Source of the DNA: Streptomyces sp. WM6386
GTDB taxonomy: Bacteria; Actinomycetota; Actinomycetes; Streptomycetales; Streptomycetaceae
Reading direction: 5' to 3'
DNA length: 64,000 nucleotides
Assembly: GCF_000972385.1 (NCBI RefSeq)
Contig: NZ_JXTE01000023.1
Span: 106,500 to 170,499 of the forward strand
This document shows, one piece after another, positions 16,018-24,453 of this stretch. The position numbers were made by a program, and so were the translations under genes. Below the pieces are notes generated by a model. It made no database searches, was not told the origin of the DNA, and was given only the letters and a program-made list of their open reading frames with translations. The number at the start of each line of letters is the position of its first letter. The stretch's first letter is position 1.

Positions 16018-17581
16018 TCGAACCGGCCCCCTCCAACACCACCATCGCCGCATTGTGCCCCGGCACCCCACTGACCCCACCCCCACGCACCGCACCCGCC
16101 CCGCACAGGAGCACATTCCCGTGCCGCGTCTCCACGCCCCAACGCCCGGCCCCTTCCTGGACATACGGCCAGGACAGATCCCGATGGAAGATGTTCCCCC
16201 CGGGCAGTCGCAGATCGCGTTCCAGATCGAGCGGGGTCTTCGCCTCGATGCAGGGCCGCCCCTCCGCGTCGACGGCCAGACAGTCGGCCAGCGGCTCGGC
16301 GAGCTGGGCGTCGAGCTGGGCGAGCGTCGACATCAGGAGCTCCTCGCGGACGGCGTCGTTGTCCCCCTCGAAGAGCCGCGCAGGCGTGTGCAGGCCGAAC
16401 AACGTCAGCGTCTGGTAGCCCTGCTCCACCAATTCCGGGCCGAGGATCGTCGGATCCGTCAGCGAGTGGCAGTAGATCTCCGACGGCGGGGCCGCGGGCA
16501 GCTCACCGGCTGCGGCCTGGGTGTAGGCAGCGGCGAGCTGCTCGTACCCCTCCGCGATGTGGAAGGTGCCGGAAAAGGCGGCGCGCGGGTCGACGGAGCT
16601 GTCCCGCAGCCGGGGCAGCCGCTTGAGCAGCATGTTCACCTTGAGCTGGGCACCCTCCGCGGGGGCGGGCGGCTCGTCGCCGGTCAGGTCCGCCAGTGCC
16701 TGCGGGGAGGCGTTCACCAGGACGTGCCGGGCGGCCACCGTCCCCTCCCGCTCGGCCGTCCGAAACGCGACCTCCGCCATACGACCGTCCGTGGCGATCC
16801 GCACCACCTCGTGCCCGGTGGCGAGGACGGCACCCGCGTCCCGCGCGGCGGCGGCCAGGGCGTCGGTGAGGGCGCCCATGCCGCCGACGGGGACGTCCCA
16901 GTCACCGGTGCCACCGCCGATCACGTGGTACAGGAAGCAGCGGTTCTGCTTCAGCGAGGGATCATGCGCATCGGCGAACGTGCCGATCAGCGCGTCGGTG
17001 AGGACGACACCCCGGACCAGGTCATCAGCGAAACGGTCCTCCACCGTCACCCCGATCGGCTCCTCGAACAGGGCCCGCCAGGCCTCCTCGTCGTCCACCC
17101 GGTGCCGCAGCTCGTCCTGTGTGGGCAGCGGTTCGGTGAGGGTCGGGAAGACCCGTTCGGCGACGCGGCCGGTCATGCCGTAGAAGCGCTGCCAGGCCTC
17201 GTACTCGTGCTTCCCGCCCGTCAGGCGCTCGAAGGCCTCGCGGGTGCGTCGCTCACCCCCGCCCACCAGGAGGCCGGTGGGCTGTCCGTCGCGTTCGACG
17301 GGGGTGTACGAGGAGATGGTGCGCTTGCGGACCCGGAAGGTCAGGCCCAGATCCCGGACGATCTTCTTCGGGAGCAGGCTGACCAGGTACGAGTAGCGCG
17401 ACAACCGTGCGTCGACGCCGGCGAAGGGCCGGCTGGAGATCGCGGCGCCCCCGGTGTGCTCGAGGCGTTCCAGGACCAGGACGGAGCGTCCGGCCCGGGC
17501 CAGGTAGGCGGCGGCGACCAGGCCGTTGTGCCCCCCGCCGACGATCACGGCGTCGTACGTGTGTCCCTCGAGTGCAGGCAT
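16001..17581 (-). CDS. FAD-dependent oxidoreductase, phytoene-desaturase-like
   Basis: 526 residues. VIVGGGHNGLVAAAYLARAG near the N-terminus is the dinucleotide-binding GxGxxG motif, continuing to the acidic end of strand 2 (LVLERLEHTGG), and GAGAVRGGGVSGVPGHNAA is the C-terminal FAD loop of the carotenoid-desaturase/amine-oxidase clan. There is no carotenoid gene nearby, so the substrate is open; many actinobacterial members of this branch are uncharacterised. The ATG at 17581 has GAAGAG upstream; a GTG five codons earlier is possible. The 3' end overlaps the NACHT gene on the other strand. Confidence 0.85.
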   Translation of the reverse strand: MPALEGHTYDAVIVGGGHNGLVAAAYLARAGRSVLVLERLEHTGGAAISSRPFAGVDARLSRYSYLVSLLPKKIVRDLGLTFRVRKRTISSYTPVERDGQPTGLLVGGGERRTREAFERLTGGKHEYEAWQRFYGMTGRVAERVFPTLTEPLPTQDELRHRVDDEEAWRALFEEPIGVTVEDRFADDLVRGVVLTDALIGTFADAHDPSLKQNRCFLYHVIGGGTGDWDVPVGGMGALTDALAAAARDAGAVLATGHEVVRIATDGRMAEVAFRTAEREGTVAARHVLVNASPQALADLTGDEPPAPAEGAQLKVNMLLKRLPRLRDSSVDPRAAFSGTFHIAEGYEQLAAAYTQAAAGELPAAPPSEIYCHSLTDPTILGPELVEQGYQTLTLFGLHTPARLFEGDNDAVREELLMSTLAQLDAQLAEPLADCLAVDAEGRPCIEAKTPLDLERDLRLPGGNIFHRDLSWPYVQEGAGRWGVETRHGNVLLCGAGAVRGGGVSGVPGHNAAMVVLEGAGSITGAS

Positions 17582-17643
17582 GTCTCTTCGTAACACGCGA
17601 TGATCGCCGGCGGCCAGGGGTGTACGGCGGTACGGCGACGGGG

Positions 17644-19881
17644 TCAGGGCCCCTGGGACGCCCGCTGCTGGCGCAACACCGCCACCCTCCGGTACAGCTC
17701 CACGGCCTCGGCGCCACGGCCGAGCTGTTCCAGGCAGTGCGCCTCGTCGTTGCGGCTGGCGAGGGTGTCGGGGTGGTCGGCGCCGAGGACGCGTTCGCGG
17801 GCGGCGGCGACTCTGCGGTACTCGGTGAGGGCGTCGGCCCAGCGGCCCAGCCAGCCCAGGCCCACGGCGACCTCACGGCGGCTGACCAGGGTGTCGGGGT
17901 GTTCCGGACCGAGGACACGCTCGCGGATGGCGCACACGTCGCGGGACTCGGCGAGGGCCTCCTCCCAGCGGCCGAGGCGGCCGAGGTTGACGCCGAGGCC
18001 GTGGCGGGCGCGGAGGGTCTCGGGGTGGGCGGGGCCGTGCACACGGGTACGGTCGTCGATCAGGTCGCGGTAGAGCTGGAGCGCCTCCGTGCTGCGACCG
18101 AGGCGGCCGAGGCTGATGCCGACCTCGTAGCGGGCGGCGAGGGTGTCGGGGTGGTCGGGGCCGAGGGCTTGGGCGCGGGCCTCGGTGACCTCGTGGTAGG
18201 TCTGGAGGGCCTCGGGCCAGCGCCCCAACTGGCCCAGCGCGTAGGCGACTTCGTAGCGGGTGACCAGGGTGTCGGGGTGGTCCGGGCCCAGGACGCGGGC
18301 GCGGGCCGCCGCGACGTCGCAGGCCATGCGGTAGGAGTCCTCCAGGCGGCCGAGCCGGCTGAGGTTGAAGGCGAGGTTGTGGCGGCAGCGCAGGGTGTCG
18401 GGGTGGTCGGGGCCCATGGTGCGCTCGCGGGCTGCGAGGACGGATATGTAGACCTGGTGGGCGTCGAAGTGGCGGCCCAACTGGCCCAGCACGTACGCCA
18501 TTTCCTGACGGGCGGCGAGGGTGTCGGGGTGGTCCGGGCCGAGGGAGAGACTGCGGCTGCGGGCGACGTGTTTGTACTCGCGCAGGGCGTCGGCGGCGCG
18601 GCCGGTGCGGCTGAGGGTGAAGGCGACCTCGTAGCGGCTGGCGAGGGTGTCCGGGTGGTCGGGGCCGAGCAGGTGCTCGCGCTCGGCGGCCACCGCGCGG
18701 TGCACCTCGCCGGCCTCCGACCAGCGGCCCAGCCGGCCCAGGCTGAGCCCGGCGTTGTGGCGTCCGGTCAGGGCGGTGAGGGCCTCCGGGGTGGGGGCGG
18801 CCGAGTCGTCGGGGCTGGATTCCTCTGCCTGCCGTCCGGTGGCGGGCCGGGGGATCCACTCGCCGGTGAGCCCCGCTCCGGCGTCCGGTGGCGTGGTGGC
18901 GAGGCCGGCGCCGGTGGCCTTGTGGCCGGTGGTCATGCCACGGGTCCAGGACGGCAGCCGGGCCGCGCGGGCGGTGGGCTCGGGCCTGAGCGTCGGCTGG
19001 GGTGTCACCACGGTGGGCACGTACGTCGGTGTCGTACGTCCCAGGCTGATGCGGCGGCCCAACTCGCGGGCATCGGGCGGGCGTTGCTCGGGGAGCTTGG
19101 CCAGCAGGTCCAGGATGATCTTCTCGAAGTACGCGGGCACCTCCGCGCGGTGGCTGCGCGGCGGGCGGGGCGGGGTGTCGCGGTGGCCGACGAGGATCGC
19201 CCAGGCGTCGTCGAGGTCGAACGGCGGTACCCCGGTGGCGATCTCGTACAGCACACACCCCAGCGAGTAGAGGTCGCTGCGCTGGTCGACCTCGGAGCCG
19301 CCGATCTGCTCGGGCGACATGTAGTGCGGGGTGCCCATGGCGATGCCGGTGCCGGTGAGCCGGGAGGTGAAGCCGATGTCGTGGCCGAGGCGGGCGATGC
19401 CGAAGTCGCAGATCTTCACCGTGCCGTCGGTCAGCCGCATGATGTTCGCGGGCTTCAGGTCGCGGTGCACGATGCCCTGTTGATGGGTGTAGGCGAGGGC
19501 GGCCGCCACCTGGTCGGCGATCTCCACGACGTCCGCGACGGGCAGCGGGTGATGCTTGTTGTCCTCCAGGAGCTGGCTGAGGTTGCGGCCCTCCAGCAAC
19601 TCCATGACGAGGTAGAGGATTCCGTCGGACTCTCCGAAGTCATGGACGACGGTGACCCCGCGGTGCTGGAGGGCGGCGGCCACCCGGGCCTCTCGGCGGA
19701 ACCGCTCGCGCAGCACCCGGGTGAAGGACTGGTCATGGGACGGGCCCAGCGGCTTGAGGCACTTCACGGCGACCCGCCGGCCCAGCGACTCGTCGCGCGC
19801 CCGCCACACCTCGCCCATGCCGCCGCGCCCGATCAGATCGAGCAGCCGGTAGCGGCCCTGGATCAGCTTGCTGTCCCCCAT
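17644..19881 (-). CDS. Soluble Ser/Thr protein kinase with TPR array
   Basis: 745 residues. A complete Hanks-type kinase occupies about 9-275: glycine loop IGRGGMGEV, lysine in VAVKCLKPL, catalytic HRDLKPANIM, metal-binding DFG, and the GTPHYMSPEQ P+1 loop. After a Pro/Thr linker without a membrane helix come about nine kinesin-light-chain-type TPRs of 42 residues (about 365-740), most carrying GPDHPDTL. So it is a cytosolic kinase with a built-in protein-interaction scaffold, unlike the membrane-anchored PASTA kinases. The repeats are also visible in the DNA as a 126-bp period. Target unknown. Confidence 0.92.
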   Translation of the reverse strand: MGDSKLIQGRYRLLDLIGRGGMGEVWRARDESLGRRVAVKCLKPLGPSHDQSFTRVLRERFRREARVAAALQHRGVTVVHDFGESDGILYLVMELLEGRNLSQLLEDNKHHPLPVADVVEIADQVAAALAYTHQQGIVHRDLKPANIMRLTDGTVKICDFGIARLGHDIGFTSRLTGTGIAMGTPHYMSPEQIGGSEVDQRSDLYSLGCVLYEIATGVPPFDLDDAWAILVGHRDTPPRPPRSHRAEVPAYFEKIILDLLAKLPEQRPPDARELGRRISLGRTTPTYVPTVVTPQPTLRPEPTARAARLPSWTRGMTTGHKATGAGLATTPPDAGAGLTGEWIPRPATGRQAEESSPDDSAAPTPEALTALTGRHNAGLSLGRLGRWSEAGEVHRAVAAEREHLLGPDHPDTLASRYEVAFTLSRTGRAADALREYKHVARSRSLSLGPDHPDTLAARQEMAYVLGQLGRHFDAHQVYISVLAARERTMGPDHPDTLRCRHNLAFNLSRLGRLEDSYRMACDVAAARARVLGPDHPDTLVTRYEVAYALGQLGRWPEALQTYHEVTEARAQALGPDHPDTLAARYEVGISLGRLGRSTEALQLYRDLIDDRTRVHGPAHPETLRARHGLGVNLGRLGRWEEALAESRDVCAIRERVLGPEHPDTLVSRREVAVGLGWLGRWADALTEYRRVAAARERVLGADHPDTLASRNDEAHCLEQLGRGAEAVELYRRVAVLRQQRASQGP
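17755..18765 (-). repeat. 126-bp coding tandem repeats (TPR)
   Basis: Blocks containing GTGTCGGGGTGGTC recur about every 126 bp (near 17765, 17890, 18142, 18268, 18393, 18519, 18645, with a variant near 18018). They encode the 42-residue TPR units of the kinase. The high nucleotide identity suggests recent duplication or gene conversion between units. Confidence 0.8.
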
Positions 19882-19938
19882 CTGCTGCGATCGCCCCCGA
19901 TGGTCTCGCCCCGCCCCTGGTCCGTCCAGTATGGCGAG

Positions 19939-20781
19939 CTATCTACCCACTTTGTACGGGGCCGGGCGCGAGCCGGGGCCGAGCCGTGACATGGCCCGGA
20001 GGATGTGTTTGGGCGGGAGTTGCCAGCGAAGACGTGCGGGAACACAGCGCAAAAGGGTGCCTGTGGCACGCAACTGGCGGGTGACGGTGGCGGGTTTCGG
20101 GGCCGGTCTGCCGTACAGCTCGTGGGCGTACGGCGGCAGAGCGGCGTACGCCAGTTGTGCCACGCGCCGCCACAGCACTTCACGCGCCGGGACGAGGAGG
20201 GTGTGCGTCGGCGGGCGGAGCAGGAAGTCGTCCACGGCGCGTGCCTCGGGTCCGACGGCGAGTTCGGGGCGCACCTTCTCGAAGTAGACGGCCATCTCGG
20301 CCTGGTCGGCGGGTACGGCGTCCGGGTCGAGGCCCACCAGGCGGGCGCCGATCCGCTGTTCGGCTATGTAGCGGTCGGCCTGTTCGTCGGTGAGCCGGAA
20401 TCCGGAGCGGCGCGCGACCTGCAGATAGGAGTCGACCTCGGCGCAGTGCACCCACAGCAGCAGCTCGGGTTCGTCGACGCCGTACCGCTCCCCCGTGTCC
20501 GGGTCGACGGCCGACAGCATGGTGTGGATCTTCCGGACGCGAGCACCCGCCTTCTCCGCCGCCTCGGTGGTGCCGTAGCTGATGGTGCCGACGAAGTTCG
20601 CGGTACGCATCAGCCGGCCCCAGGCGTCCCTGCGGAAGTCGGAGTTCTGCATGACCCCGCGCACCGCACGCGGGTGCAGGGCCTGGAAGTAGAGCGCGCG
20701 GACACCGGCGACCCACATCATCGGGTCGCCGTGCATCTGCCAGGTCACCGACTTCGGTGTGAACAGTCCGGGATCACCCAT
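19939..20781 (-). CDS. Oxygenase MpaB / DUF2236 family protein
   Basis: 280 residues. The GDPMMWVAGVRALYFQALHPRAVRGV opening and the central VHCAEVDSYLQV and SYGTTEAAE segments fit the DUF2236 family, which includes haem-dependent rubber oxygenase (Lcp) and the MpaB mycophenolate-pathway oxygenase. Arginine and histidine residues around HPRAV probably line the cofactor site. The C-terminus is basic. Family-level function is oxidative C=C cleavage, but most members are uncharacterised. TAGCCT lies 7 nt before the ATG with no ribosome-binding site. It lies next to an acyl-CoA dehydrogenase 10 bp upstream on the same strand. Confidence 0.82.
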   Translation of the reverse strand: MGDPGLFTPKSVTWQMHGDPMMWVAGVRALYFQALHPRAVRGVMQNSDFRRDAWGRLMRTANFVGTISYGTTEAAEKAGARVRKIHTMLSAVDPDTGERYGVDEPELLLWVHCAEVDSYLQVARRSGFRLTDEQADRYIAEQRIGARLVGLDPDAVPADQAEMAVYFEKVRPELAVGPEARAVDDFLLRPPTHTLLVPAREVLWRRVAQLAYAALPPYAHELYGRPAPKPATVTRQLRATGTLLRCVPARLRWQLPPKHILRAMSRLGPGSRPAPYKVGR

Positions 20782-20791
20782 GTCTCGAAGG

Positions 20792-21970
20792 CTAACGCCG
20801 TACCCTCGGCATCCCCAGACCGATCCACGAGATGATCTCCCGCTGGATCTCGTTGTTGCCGCCGCCGAAGGTGAAGATCACGGCCGAGCGGTAGCCGCGT
20901 TCCAGCTCCCCGTGGAGCACCGTGCCCGCCGAACCCTCCTTCAGGGCGCCCGCCGCGCCGACGATCTCCATCAGCCAGGCGTAGGCGTCACGGCGGGCCT
21001 CGGAGCCGTACACCTTGACCGCGGAGGCGTCCTGCGGGGTGAGCGTGCCGTCCTGGACCGCGCTGACCATCTGCCAGTTGAGGAGCTTGAGGGCTTCCAG
21101 CCTGGTGTGGGTCCGGGCGAGAAGGCGGCGCACCCAGGGCAGGTCGACGACGCGGCGGCCGTCGGCGAGCTTGGTCTCGGTGGCCCAGCGCTGGACGTCG
21201 TGCAGGGCGCGGATCGCCATGGTGCCGTGGGCGGCGAGGGTGACGCGTTCGTGGTTGAGCTGGTTGGTGATCAGCCGCCAGCCCTGGTTCTCGGCGCCGA
21301 CGCGGCGGGTGACGGGGACGCGGATGTCCTCGTAGTAGCTGGCCGTGGTGTCGTGGCCGGCGAGGGTGTTGATGACGGTGCAGGAGTAGCCGGGGTCGGT
21401 GGTCGGCACCAGCAGCATGGTGATGCCCTTGTGGGGCGGGGCGGCCGGGTCGGTGCGGGTCGCGAGCCAGACCCAGTCGGCGGTGTCGCCGTTGGTCGTC
21501 CAGATCTTCTGGCCGTTGACGACGTAGTGGTCCCCGTCGCGTACCGCCCGCGTCTTCAGCGCCGCCAGGTCGGTGCCCGCGTCGGGCTCGCTGTAGCCGA
21601 TCGCGAAGTCGATCTCGCCGGAGAGGATCTTGGGCAGGAAGTACGCCTTCTGCTCGTCCGTGCCGAACTGCATGATCGTCGGTCCGACGGTGTTCAGTGC
21701 CATGAGCGGCAGCGGCACGCCGGCCTGGGCGGCCTCGTCGAAGAAGATGAACTGCTCGATCGCGCTCAGCCCGCGTCCGCCGTACTCCTTGGGCCAGCCC
21801 ACGCCGAGCCAGCGGTCGGCGCCGAGCCGCCGGATGATGGCGCGGTAGAAGCGCTTCTGCTCCCGTTTCTCGCCATGGCGGGCGTGCGCGTCCTCCGGCA
21901 CCAAGTCGGCGAAGTAGGCACGCAGTTCGGTGCGCAGCCGCTGTTGCTCCGGCGTGTATTCGAGGTGCAC
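20792..21970 (-). CDS. Acyl-CoA dehydrogenase
   Basis: 392 residues with the three parts of the family: N-terminal helices (LEYTPEQQRLRTELRAYF), a middle beta domain with GYSEPDAGTDLAALKT and KIWTTNG, and a C-terminal helical domain ending GGGNNEIQREIISWIGLG. It oxidises an acyl-CoA to the 2-enoyl-CoA with FAD. I chose GTG 21970 because GGAGG precedes it by five bases; longer frames lack such a site. A TnnAACnnGTTnnA box at 22015-22028, 45 bp upstream, points to KstR-type control as seen for sterol- or long side-chain-degrading FadE proteins in mycolate actinobacteria. Confidence 0.92.
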   Translation of the reverse strand: MHLEYTPEQQRLRTELRAYFADLVPEDAHARHGEKREQKRFYRAIIRRLGADRWLGVGWPKEYGGRGLSAIEQFIFFDEAAQAGVPLPLMALNTVGPTIMQFGTDEQKAYFLPKILSGEIDFAIGYSEPDAGTDLAALKTRAVRDGDHYVVNGQKIWTTNGDTADWVWLATRTDPAAPPHKGITMLLVPTTDPGYSCTVINTLAGHDTTASYYEDIRVPVTRRVGAENQGWRLITNQLNHERVTLAAHGTMAIRALHDVQRWATETKLADGRRVVDLPWVRRLLARTHTRLEALKLLNWQMVSAVQDGTLTPQDASAVKVYGSEARRDAYAWLMEIVGAAGALKEGSAGTVLHGELERGYRSAVIFTFGGGNNEIQREIISWIGLGMPRVRR

Positions 21971-22014
21971 GGCGCCTCCAGGCTCCCGGGAGAGGTCCCT
22001 GACGGCGCACACGG

Positions 22015-22028
22015 TAGAACGTGTTTCA
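22015..22028 (-). promoter_or_regulatory. KstR-type operator
   Basis: The 14 bases TAGAACGTGTTTCA fit the published KstR consensus TnnAACnnGTTnnA at every fixed position. The site lies 45 bp upstream of the acyl-CoA dehydrogenase start. KstR represses cholesterol and related lipid catabolism in mycobacteria and rhodococci; a Streptomyces homologue would have to be encoded elsewhere. Confidence 0.55.
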
Positions 22029-22056
22029 GAAATAGGGAATGGCGAGAGCACGCGAA

Positions 22057-22080
22057 AGGACCCCGGTGTACCGGGGCCCT
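22057..22080. terminator. Terminator hairpin after cbtA
   Basis: CCCCGG-TGTA-CCGGGG with flanking AGG/CCT gives about nine pairs with one mismatch, 17 bp beyond the cbtA stop. There is no U-tract, as usual in high-GC actinobacteria. Confidence 0.55.
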
Positions 22081-22096
22081 GTTCATGGCGCGTCGA

Positions 22097-22858
22097 TCAG
22101 TGCGCGACCGGGGTCGGCTGCCCGGTGGCGGCCGACTGCTGGGCCGCCTTGGGCGCCAGCAGCCGCTCCGCCAGCAACCCAAAGACCAGCCCGAAGGAGG
22201 TCCACAGGGTCACCTGGACGGCGAGGGCGGCAAGCCGGTACTGCCACAGGAGGCCGGCCGGGAAGTGCTCCGGGACCTCGTTGAACGACGGCAGGAAGGC
22301 GTACGCCAGACCGACAGCGAGGACGAAGAACGCTCCCGCCGCGAGGGTGGCGTTCCAGTTGCCCAGGCGCGGCGCGAGGCGCTTGCCCAGGATGACGGTG
22401 CCGATCGCCAGCAGCACGCTGAGCACGATCATCAGGAAGAACAGCGCGGTGCGCTGGTTGAGGGTGTCGGGGTCGCCCACGGCCGGCGGGTTGGCCGGGT
22501 ACTTCAGGAACGGGACGACGTAGACGCTGACCAGTCCGGCGGCAGCCAGGAGCAGCGCGCTCGCGCGCGGCCCGAAGCGACCGATGCGGCCCAGCGCGAA
22601 GCAGTACGCGAGTGCCGCGATGCCGCCGAAGGCGACCCCGTAGACGAGGACGCCGGTGGACAGGCCCGCGGTGGACTGCAGGGTGCGGCTGACGAGTTCC
22701 TCGCCGCCGTGCTCGTGGGCGTGGGCCTCCTCGAAGGCGATGGCCTGGTCGACGCGCGGTTCACCCAGGAAGTACGCGACGACGAGGGCGGCCAGGCCCG
22801 CGGCGAGGCCCGCGAGCATGCCGCGGACCAGCAGGTTTCTGACAGTTGCGGAGTTCAT
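22097..22858 (-). CDS. cbtA: CbtA family predicted cobalt transporter subunit
   Basis: 253 residues with five to six membrane helices (for example GMLAGLAAGLAALVVAYFLG, VLVYGVAFGGIAALAYCFA, ALFFLMIVLSVLLAIGTVIL). A HAHEHGG histidine cluster lies in the first loop and could bind Co2+. The CbtA family was predicted to move cobalt because its genes sit behind cobalamin riboswitches, as here. It lies 24 bp downstream of cbtB and is co-transcribed with it. The C-terminus is an Ala/Gln/Thr-rich tail. Transport itself is inferred from context and not proven for the family. Confidence 0.88.
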   Translation of the reverse strand: MNSATVRNLLVRGMLAGLAAGLAALVVAYFLGEPRVDQAIAFEEAHAHEHGGEELVSRTLQSTAGLSTGVLVYGVAFGGIAALAYCFALGRIGRFGPRASALLLAAAGLVSVYVVPFLKYPANPPAVGDPDTLNQRTALFFLMIVLSVLLAIGTVILGKRLAPRLGNWNATLAAGAFFVLAVGLAYAFLPSFNEVPEHFPAGLLWQYRLAALAVQVTLWTSFGLVFGLLAERLLAPKAAQQSAATGQPTPVAH

Positions 22859-22882
22859 GCGCAGGGGGCTTCCTCGTCGCTG

Positions 22883-23104
22883 TCAGTGGCAGGGGAAGCC
22901 GAGCAGGTGGCGGGCGTCGTGCACCCACTCATGGACACCCTCACCGGAGATGAGGGAGGTGGCGCCCTGTTCGGCGCCGACGAAGTAGAGCAGGACCAGC
23001 ATCACAACGCCGAAGAAGACCGCCCAGGGGGCGATGGCGCCGATCGGCAGTTTTGCGGGTACCGCGGTGGAACCGGTGGTCGGCGGGGCGACAGACTGCG
23101 CCAT
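22883..23104 (-). CDS. cbtB: CbtB family protein
   Basis: 73 residues: a short cytoplasmic Pro/Thr-rich lead, one membrane helix (IAPWAVFFGVVMLVLLYFVG) and a His-rich end HEWVHDARHLLGFPCH typical of CbtB, the small partner of CbtA with a terminal histidine motif for metal binding. AGGAGGTA lies 7 nt before the ATG. The gene is first downstream of the cobalamin riboswitch (23153-23258), 48 nt after its closing stem, so B12 should shut off synthesis of both proteins. Confidence 0.88.
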   Translation of the reverse strand: MAQSVAPPTTGSTAVPAKLPIGAIAPWAVFFGVVMLVLLYFVGAEQGATSLISGEGVHEWVHDARHLLGFPCH

Positions 23105-23152
23105 GGCAGGTACCTCCTGGGGGAACTCGCGTCCCGTGTCAGTGGTGCACAG

Positions 23153-23258
23153 GACGACGGGGCGGGTCTGACTCACCCGGCCCGCACCCGAAGGGCGTTC
23201 CCGGCATACAGTGGCGCGACCGTGCCGGAATCCCACCGGCTTCCACCGAACCGTCGTC
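23153..23258 (-). ncRNA. Cobalamin riboswitch
   Basis: On the minus strand the element opens with GACGACGG and closes with CCGTCGTC, a perfect 8-bp P1 stem. Inside are the conserved GGTGGAAGCC (23238-23247), the GCGCCACTGTAT core (23206-23217; compare the classical GCCACTG) and the B12-box-like GAGTCAGACCCGCC (23161-23174). It lies 48 nt upstream of cbtB, whose ribosome-binding site is in the expression platform, so translation is the more likely control point. Confidence 0.85.
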
Positions 23259-23391
23259 GATATCGACGAGAAGGTACCGCGTGGAAGAGGTGCGGCCAAG
23301 AGCGCACGGGAGCACCCCGAGCGCCCGCGCAGGGCCGTTCGGCCCGTCAAGTACCGATCTTGGAGGGGCTGTTGAGCGGGGGAACGGGCGT

Positions 23392-23958
23392 ATGACGAGC
23401 CGAGTGACGTTGATCTCACCAGCGATCACCGAGGCGCTGCGCGAGGCCAGGTTCGACGACGGCTGCTCTCTCGACGCGTCCGGCCGCCGCCTCGCCCGGG
23501 CCGCCGCGGGCTCGCTCCCGGTGGTGGAACGGGTCGTCTGCTCCCCCACCGTGCGCTGCCGCGAGACGGCTGCCGCGCTCGGACTCGACCCCGCGGACGC
23601 CGTGTCGCTGGCGGCTCTGGACGCCGGACGGTGGCGCGGCTCGACGTTGGCCGATGTGAGCGCCGAGGAGCCGGAAGCGCTGGCGCGCTGGCTGTCCGAC
23701 CCCGACGCCGCGCCGCACGGCGGCGAATCCGTGCGCGCGGTGTGCGACCGGGTCGGCTCGTGGCTGGCCACGATGGCCCAGGCGGAGGGGCGCACCGTCG
23801 TCGTGGCCGAGCCCGAGATCGTGCGCGCGGCGGTCGTCCGGGCGCTCGGCGCACCGGAGTCGGCGTTCTGGCGTACGGACGTCCCGCCGCTGACGGCGGT
23901 CGAGCTCAGCGGCAGGGCGGGGCGCTGGAACGTACGCCTGGGGCACGCCCTCGGCTGA
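23392..23958 (+). CDS. Degenerate histidine phosphatase family protein
   Basis: 188 residues with the layout of a CobC/phosphoglycerate-mutase-like protein: CSPTVRCRETAAALGL, LDAGRWRG, HGGESVRAVCDRVGSWL. The opening RHGxT catalytic motif is replaced by LISPAITEA, and the second histidine position reads VVAEPEIVRAA instead of VAHGxxxR. Both catalytic histidines therefore appear to be absent, and phosphatase activity is doubtful. It is divergent from cbtB across the riboswitch region, so a role in cobalt or cobalamin homeostasis, perhaps as a binding protein, is inference. ATG 23392 has a weak GGGGGAACGGG ahead of it. Confidence 0.8.
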   Translation: MTSRVTLISPAITEALREARFDDGCSLDASGRRLARAAAGSLPVVERVVCSPTVRCRETAAALGLDPADAVSLAALDAGRWRGSTLADVSAEEPEALARWLSDPDAAPHGGESVRAVCDRVGSWLATMAQAEGRTVVVAEPEIVRAAVVRALGAPESAFWRTDVPPLTAVELSGRAGRWNVRLGHALG

Positions 23959-23973
23959 GGCTGACCTGGTCGG

Positions 23974-24426
23974 TCAGTGCAGTGTGGCCATGAAGTCCGA
24001 GCAGGCCTGTGCGCACGTCCGGCAGGCCTTCGCGCCGTCTTCGCCGCCCGGCAGCGCGTCGAATGCGTGCGCGGTCTCCAGGCACACGGTCCGGCACCAC
24101 TCCAGCTGGACGCGGATGCCGTTCTCGTCCAGGCGGTTCTGCTCGGACAGCAGCCGGCAGGTCGCGTCGCAGACCTCCGCGCACATGATGCCCTTGCGTC
24201 GTACGAGTTCCTGTTGCTCGGTCCCGTCCGGATCCACGAGGCTCGCCCGCAGCGCGCACGCCCGGGCGCACTCGGTGCACGCCTGCGCACACGCGAAGCG
24301 GTCCTCCAGGAATCGGAAGAGCTCCTGCTGTGTCGTCGTCGTTGTCACACCGCGCGGGTAGCCGCGGTGCATCGTGTCAAACCCGGTGTTCCCTGGGGTG
24401 CGGCCGGTTTTTCCGTTGTGGTTCAT
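23974..24426 (-). CDS. Cys-rich four-helix-bundle metal-binding protein (DUF326)
   Basis: Up to 150 residues; GTG at about codon 27 (VTTTTTQQELFRFLEDRF) may be the true start. Cysteines come in helix-spaced clusters: CAQACTECARAC, MCAEVCDATC, WCRTVC, CRTCAQAC. This is the pattern of DUF326/Csp-like copper storage proteins, where cysteines line the inside of a four-helix bundle and bind many Cu(I) ions. No Tat or Sec signal, so cytosolic. It converges on the phosphatase-like gene with 15 bp between, next to the cobalt genes, forming a small metal-handling neighbourhood. Confidence 0.8.
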   Translation of the reverse strand: MNHNGKTGRTPGNTGFDTMHRGYPRGVTTTTTQQELFRFLEDRFACAQACTECARACALRASLVDPDGTEQQELVRRKGIMCAEVCDATCRLLSEQNRLDENGIRVQLEWCRTVCLETAHAFDALPGGEDGAKACRTCAQACSDFMATLH

Positions 24427-24453
24427 GCGGGACGCCAGGGGTACTCGCGTGCC

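Noticed and set aside
17755..18765. Regular repeats that at first glance could be a CRISPR array
   Set aside because: 126-bp period in frame with TPR units; no constant short repeat with unique spacers.
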